DNA of 64,000 nucleotides from DATMAM01 sp035559995 (GTDB lineage Bacteria > Desulfobacterota > Binatia > UBA9968): NCBI GenBank assembly GCA_035559995.1, contig DATMAM010000049.1, positions 1-64,000 of the forward strand, in the 5' to 3' direction. Position numbers and translations under genes: made by a program. Below, one piece after another: positions 60,085 through 64,000 of this stretch. Positions within the stretch are counted from its first letter, which is position 1. Each line of letters begins with the position of its first letter. The notes under the pieces are model-generated. The model was not told the DNA's origin and searched no databases. It worked only from the letters and a program-made list of their open reading frames with translations.

Positions 60085-62190
60085 TTATTCGTTCTGGCCG
60101 AAGCGCGCGATGTCTTCCGGAATCTCCTCTTTCGAGACGACCGCCTCCTTGCCCTGCACCATTTGGCGAATCTGCTCGACCACGTCCGGATTCGCGAGCG
60201 TCGTCACGTCGCCCACGTCGCGCCGATTGGAGATCGACGCCAGCACGCGGCGCATGATTTTTCCGGAGCGCGTCTTGGGCATATCCGGCACAATGTAGAC
60301 CTGCTTCGGGCGCGCGATCTTGCCGATCAACTCCTCGTTCGCTTTGACCACGCGGTCACGAATGTCCTGGCTCGGCTGGATGCCCGGCTTGAGCGCGATG
60401 TAGATCTCGGGCACGCGCCCCTTTAGCTCGTCGACGACCGGCACCACCGCGGCTTCCGCCACTTCCGGCACAGTGAGGCACGCGGACTCGATCTCCTTGG
60501 TCCCCAGCCGATGGCCCGCGACATTGATGACATCGTCAATGCGGCCGAGGATCCGATAATAACCATCGCGCGCCTGAACCGCGCCGTCGCCGCAGAAGAA
60601 AGGCCAGTCGCGCCAATCCTTGCTGTGAGGGTTTTTGTTGTACTTGGCATAGTAGGTTTGCACGTAGCGGTCAGGGTCGCCCCAAATCGTCTGCATGATC
60701 CCGGGCCAGGGATTGCGAATGCAGATGTTGCCGGCCTTGCCCGAGCCTTTCGGGATTTCGTTGCCGTTCTCATCGTAGATCACGGGATGGATTCCCGGCG
60801 CGCCGGGACCGCAGCTTCCCGGCTTCATCGCGTGAATGGCGGGAATCGTCGTGCCGAGAAAGCCTCCGGTTTCGGTCAACCACCACGTATCGGTGATCAC
60901 GGCCTCGCCCCTGCCCACCTCGTGGTAGTACCAGCGCCAGGCCTCCGGCTCGATCGGCTCGCCCACCGTCGTCATCAACTTGAAATGGTAATTGTACTTG
61001 CGCGGCTCTTCGGGCCCGAGCTTGCGCAGCATGCGGATCGAGGTCGGCGCGGTATGAAAAATATTGACGCCCAGACGCTCGGCGATGCGCCACGGCCTGC
61101 CCGCGTCGGGAAAGGTCGGCACGCCTTCGTGGAGCACGCTCGTCGCCGCGTTGGAAAGCGGCCCATAGACGATGTACGAATGCCCGGTGATCCAGCCGAT
61201 GTCCGCCATGCACCAGTAGGTATCTTCGGGATGAATGTCGAGGATCCATCTTGCAGTCGCGGTGACGTAGGCAAGATAGCCCGCGATGCTGTGTTGGGCG
61301 CCTTTGGGCTTGCCGGTTGTGCCGCTGGAATACATGAGAAAAAGCGCCCCTTCCGACGCCAGCGCAGCCGGCTCGACCTTTCGATTTTTGTAATTTTTGA
61401 GAAGCTCGTTCATGAAGAGATCGCGGCCTTCGACCATCGGCGTCTGAGAACTGTACTTGCCTGGATAGCGCTGCCACACGAGCACCTTGTCGACCTCTTG
61501 CCCCATGTCGCGCGCGGTCTTGACCGCGATGTCGGCATTGGCCTTGTGATCGATGAGCGTGCCGTTGCGCCAGTAGGCGTCCATCGTGATGAGCAGCCGG
61601 CTCCCCGAATCCTGGATGCGGCTGCCGCAAGCCTGGCCGCTGAACCCGCCGAAAACCTGCGAGTGAATGATTCCGAGTCGCGCGCACGCGAGCATCGTGA
61701 TCGGCAGCTCCGGCACCATCGGCATGTGGAAGGTGATGCGATCGCCGGTCTTGAGTCCCAAGTCGCGCAGCAGCGCGGCCACTTCGTTGACGCGGTTATA
61801 GAGCTCCTGGTACGTGAGCGCCGCGTGCGGCTCATCCTCCGGCTCCGGCACAAAAACAAACGCCGCCTTGTTCCTGTACTTTTCAAGATGGCGATCCACG
61901 CAGTTGTAACAGGCGTTGATCTTGCCGCCGACAAACCACCTCCAGAAGGGGGCGTTGCCGGTATCGAGGACGGTATGATACGGCTCGAACCAGCTGAGCA
62001 TGTCGGCGTACTCTCTAAAACAGTCGGGAAAATTTTCGAGGCTGAACTTTTTCAATATGCGCCGGTTGCGCATATTTGCTCGCGCTTTGAATTTTTCGGA
62101 AGGCTGATAGTATTCCTCCTCTTTCCAGTGGACCGCGATCTGGGCCTCACTGATATCGGTTCTTTCCGTCGTCTCAACTTGATCAGCCAT
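60085..62190 (-). CDS. acs: Acetyl-CoA synthetase (AMP-forming)
   Basis: A 701-residue ANL-family enzyme. The AMP-binding core has YSSGTTGKPKGAQHS, MADIGWITGHSYIVYGPL and DTWWLTETGGF (the Trp typical of acetate-specific Acs). The C-terminal domain has ILGRIDDVINVAGHRLGTKE and PKTRSGKIMRRVL with the catalytic, acetylatable Lys. The ATG at 62190 has an AAAGGAGG site; the frame to 62337 adds a spurious leader. It activates acetate, and its Lys is a possible target of the GNAT fusion protein at 1082. Confidence 0.9.
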   Translation of the reverse strand: MADQVETTERTDISEAQIAVHWKEEEYYQPSEKFKARANMRNRRILKKFSLENFPDCFREYADMLSWFEPYHTVLDTGNAPFWRWFVGGKINACYNCVDRHLEKYRNKAAFVFVPEPEDEPHAALTYQELYNRVNEVAALLRDLGLKTGDRITFHMPMVPELPITMLACARLGIIHSQVFGGFSGQACGSRIQDSGSRLLITMDAYWRNGTLIDHKANADIAVKTARDMGQEVDKVLVWQRYPGKYSSQTPMVEGRDLFMNELLKNYKNRKVEPAALASEGALFLMYSSGTTGKPKGAQHSIAGYLAYVTATARWILDIHPEDTYWCMADIGWITGHSYIVYGPLSNAATSVLHEGVPTFPDAGRPWRIAERLGVNIFHTAPTSIRMLRKLGPEEPRKYNYHFKLMTTVGEPIEPEAWRWYYHEVGRGEAVITDTWWLTETGGFLGTTIPAIHAMKPGSCGPGAPGIHPVIYDENGNEIPKGSGKAGNICIRNPWPGIMQTIWGDPDRYVQTYYAKYNKNPHSKDWRDWPFFCGDGAVQARDGYYRILGRIDDVINVAGHRLGTKEIESACLTVPEVAEAAVVPVVDELKGRVPEIYIALKPGIQPSQDIRDRVVKANEELIGKIARPKQVYIVPDMPKTRSGKIMRRVLASISNRRDVGDVTTLANPDVVEQIRQMVQGKEAVVSKEEIPEDIARFGQNE

Positions 62191-62353
62191 CGGCTCTGCC
62201 TCCTTTGGGAGAAAGACTAGGCGATAACGTCGGGCTATGTCAATTAGCCCGCGGCGAAATTTTTTCGCTCTCTGTCGCGCCTGTCGATCGCTCTCGGGCG
62301 CAGGAAATCCTCCGGCGCGCGGCTTTTGGCCCCGCAAGCTCGCCTGTTGAGGA

Positions 62354-62382
62354 TTGACACGTTTTTCCCCGTGCGCTAATTT
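62354..62382 (+). promoter_or_regulatory. Sigma-70-type promoter for the fluoride riboswitch transcript
   Basis: TTGACA at 62354-62359, a 17-base spacer and TAATTT at 62377-62382. Transcription would start near 62390, just ahead of the aptamer at 62398. It diverges from acs. Confidence 0.75.
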
Positions 62383-62397
62383 GTTTTTGTTCTGTTC

Positions 62398-62478
62398 AGG
62401 TGATGGGGTTCACCTCTAACCATCCCGGCATATAGCCGGGATTGATAACCCCTACAGGCCGCCCGCGCCGTAGGGGTT
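62398..62478 (+). promoter_or_regulatory. Fluoride riboswitch (crcB motif), copy 2, with switching hairpin
   Basis: Aptamer 62398-62457: stem AGGTG/CACCT, loop ATG then GGGTT, TAACC, a stem TCCCGGC/GCCGGGA, then TTGAT, AACCCCTAC. GGGGTT (62406-62410 region) can pair with AACCCC (62447-62452) as the pseudoknot, all as in the crcB consensus. Next, GTAGGGGTT (62470-62478) is fully complementary to AACCCCTAC, so it competes with the pseudoknot. It could also pair partly with AGCCCC of the terminator. Fluoride binding should therefore favour read-through. Confidence 0.93.
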
Positions 62479-62495
62479 AAGGGTCGTGAAAGTCA

Positions 62496-62530
62496 AAGCC
62501 CCAGGCCCGTCGGCCTGGGGCTTTTTATTT
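62496..62530 (+). terminator. Intrinsic terminator of the fluoride riboswitch
   Basis: Perfect 12-base arms, AAGCCCCAGGCC and GGCCTGGGGCTT, with loop CGTC, followed by a T-rich tail (TTTATTT). It lies 18 bases beyond the switching hairpin and should stop transcription when fluoride is absent. Confidence 0.92.
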
Positions 62531-62806
62531 GGGGGTGAGTTCCGTGGTCTATTACGGTCAAATTGTTGGGAGGAGATTCCAACCGACTGCAAAGCCTGTC
62601 GCATGAGGTTTCTTGATAGGAAGAGAGAACTTTCACCGAAGGCGCGCCCGCTACCAGAGCAGGCGGAACCGACTCGAGAGCGTTCGGCGTGGCTTCAATG
62701 ACTGCAACAATCAAAACGGAACGACCCGCGCCAAAATTGCCGCCGCCGGGCGCGCCGAAACAGCTCTTCGCCCGCGTTGCCTAGCTTAATTCGAACAGCT
62801 TGGAAA
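62531..62806 (+). other. Leader between the riboswitch terminator and the DUF6062-like gene
   Basis: A 276-base stretch with no recognisable gene. Short frames (for example 62603-62701 and 62698-62784) have no known products. There is no crcB or other fluoride exporter. The leader simply connects the switch to the gene at 62807, unless a former target was lost here. Confidence 0.5.
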
Positions 62807-64000
62807 ATGGACAAGAGCTATTCTTATTTCAAGCTGCTGAGCGCGTTTAAAAGAGACGGCTGCCCGATTTGCCGCCTCGTTGTGGAAATCGGCCGCCAGT
62901 ACCTCGATCAACTTTTCTACGAGTCGGTTCTCGATGTCCCGACCCGCCTGAAACTGATCGAGTCTTTCGGATTCTGTAATTGGCACACGTGGCAAGTCCC
63001 CTCTCTGCCGCCGATCTGCTCGCCCGAAGCCGGGTTCTCGATCTTCGCGTCCGATCTGCTAAGAAAACTGGCCCTTGTCACCGAAGACGCGCTAAAAAGA
63101 GCGCGCGAAAAGAAGACCCTGAGATCTTTTTTCCGGAAAATTCGCTTAAGGTTCTCCGACGCTCTCAAGCGGGCTCCCTGCCCCGCGTGCCTGTATGTCA
63201 GTGAATTTGAGGCCTACTACTTGCAGGATCTGCTCGATTTCATCCGGGATCGCGAGCTCCTGGCGGCCTACGAATCCTCGCAGGGCATCTGTTGGCCGCA
63301 TTTCCGGGCGTTAGAAACGCGCCGCGCGAAACATCCGAACTTGCCGTTTCTCGCCGAGCTGCAGCAAAAAAAGGCCCACGCCTTAAGAGAAACGCTCGAG
63401 GAATTCATAAGAAAGCTGGATCATCGCTTCCAGCGCGAGCTGACGGTCGAGGAACGAGGAGCCTGGAAAGTCGCCATGGAATTCCTTGCCGGAAAGCCGG
63501 GGGTGTTCACCAATGAGATGAGGCATGATCTTCTCAAGCACGGAACCGAAGCCGAGGCGTCAGACGAGATCCACACCGCGGATCTGGCTTGGGACCGGCC
63601 GACTCTCAGAGAATGGCTCGACAGCGCGAAAGCCACTAAGCAGCTGGCTCTCTACGCGAGGCGCGCGCTTCCCGCCGAGCTCCTGGAGTTCCTGGAGGAT
63701 CTCGCCAGCTCCCGAGCGCGCCCGCAGGTCGAAATCGTGCTCGAGGATATCGAAGACATCCCGCAGCTCCGGCGGTTACACGCCGCGGGCTTTTCCCTGT
63801 TTTACGGCCTTGCGCTTCCCCCGCAGCCGATCATCTTTGCCGACCGCGAGCGCGCCTATGCTCTGGAAACGAACGGGCCGGCCGGAGGATCAACTCTCAA
63901 GCCGCTAAAAAACCCCGACGATCTCCATGCGAAGCTTTTATGGCGGCGGTTCGGGACCGCGGTTTCGCTGTCGGGGCGGGTCAAGGAGAAAGATCTCAAA
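62807..64000 (+). CDS. DUF6062-like protein (3' end beyond window)
   Basis: At least 398 codons without a stop, running off the window. The start reads MDKSYSYFKLLSAFKRDGCP. Cysteine/histidine pairs follow a regular pattern: CPICRL near residue 19, FCNWHTW near 59, CPACLY near 126 and GICWPHF near 164, as two CxxC...CxxH metal-site sets. This resembles the DUF6062 family, of unknown function. It is probably cytoplasmic; no signal peptide or membrane segment is seen. The upstream promoter, fluoride aptamer and terminator make it the likely riboswitch target. Confidence 0.8.
   Translation, partial: MDKSYSYFKLLSAFKRDGCPICRLVVEIGRQYLDQLFYESVLDVPTRLKLIESFGFCNWHTWQVPSLPPICSPEAGFSIFASDLLRKLALVTEDALKRAREKKTLRSFFRKIRLRFSDALKRAPCPACLYVSEFEAYYLQDLLDFIRDRELLAAYESSQGICWPHFRALETRRAKHPNLPFLAELQQKKAHALRETLEEFIRKLDHRFQRELTVEERGAWKVAMEFLAGKPGVFTNEMRHDLLKHGTEAEASDEIHTADLAWDRPTLREWLDSAKATKQLALYARRALPAELLEFLEDLASSRARPQVEIVLEDIEDIPQLRRLHAAGFSLFYGLALPPQPIIFADRERAYALETNGPAGGSTLKPLKNPDDLHAKLLWRRFGTAVSLSGRVKEKDLK

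Noticed and set aside
60511..62220. Open frame of 569 codons antisense to acetyl-CoA synthetase
   Set aside because: The opposite strand encodes a full-length enzyme with all ANL motifs; the antisense product has none.
62570..62600. GCAAAGCC string resembling part of a GEMM (cyclic di-GMP) riboswitch
   Set aside because: None of the other conserved GEMM blocks or stems are present around it.

Overview
The window is GC-rich, densely coding DNA from a Gram-negative (diderm) bacterium with a versatile, at least partly anaerobic respiration. Supporting signs are an outer-membrane porin-cytochrome pair, many c-type cytochromes with signal peptides, menaquinone synthesis by the futalosine route, a ferredoxin-dependent 2-oxoacid oxidoreductase, a group 3b-like [NiFe] hydrogenase and an NrfAH nitrite reductase. 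The mix of multiheme cytochromes, LLM flavoenzymes, Bug-type binding proteins and Mo-hydroxylases suggests an uncultured soil or groundwater lineage such as Binatota, Methylomirabilota/Rokubacteria or a deltaproteobacterial relative. The taxonomy is a guess. I saw no tRNA, rRNA, CRISPR array or transposase.

Layout. (1) 1-7 kb holds stress and signalling genes: UspA, CBS proteins, a GNAT/ADP-forming acyl-CoA synthetase fusion, a minus-strand operon of two zinc-ribbon proteins, a DUF2267 protein and cytochrome c, and a ferritin-like protein. (2) 7.3-12.5 kb is a cytoplasmic NAD(P)-linked [NiFe] hydrogenase operon with an embedded cNMP-binding protein, a maturation protease and a truncated hypA. 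(3) 12.5-19.6 kb has a P-type ATPase, a PaaA-like oxygenase, a two-domain multicopper oxidase and nrfHA. (4) 20-26.5 kb has a two-polypeptide 2-oxoacid:ferredoxin oxidoreductase with a CBS gene between its halves, UspA, a pair of cupredoxin-like proteins and a LuxR-type regulator. (5) 26.8-37.3 kb is the most striking block: an MtrA-like decaheme cytochrome, an MtrB/PioB-like barrel, a monoheme cytochrome, a heme-b/c cytochrome, a tetraheme, a nonaheme, a Rieske protein and cytochrome b, then a divergent NapC-type tetraheme and a second monoheme cytochrome. (6) 37.5-51 kb is accessory catabolism: Bug-type binding protein, MmgE/PrpD, RpiR regulator, amidohydrolase, Rieske oxygenase, VOC and LLM enzymes and an IorAB-like Mo hydroxylase. 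(7) 51.3-56 kb has a TetR regulator and mqnE-A-C-D. (8) 56.3-64 kb contains two fluoride-riboswitch aptamers, one before an antiporter/UspA operon and one, with a promoter and a terminator-type switch, before a DUF6062-like gene cut by the window edge. Between them are an apparently rearranged HEAT-repeat gene, an MFS transporter and acetyl-CoA synthetase.

How the parts may work together (inference): the mqn genes supply menaquinone. The Rieske/cytochrome b pair, with the nonaheme protein in the place of cytochrome c1, would exchange electrons between the quinone pool and periplasmic cytochromes. Those connect through the MtrAB-like conduit to the outside, and NrfHA offers nitrite as an alternative acceptor. 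The hydrogenase and the 2-oxoacid oxidoreductase link this to cytoplasmic NAD(P)H and ferredoxin.
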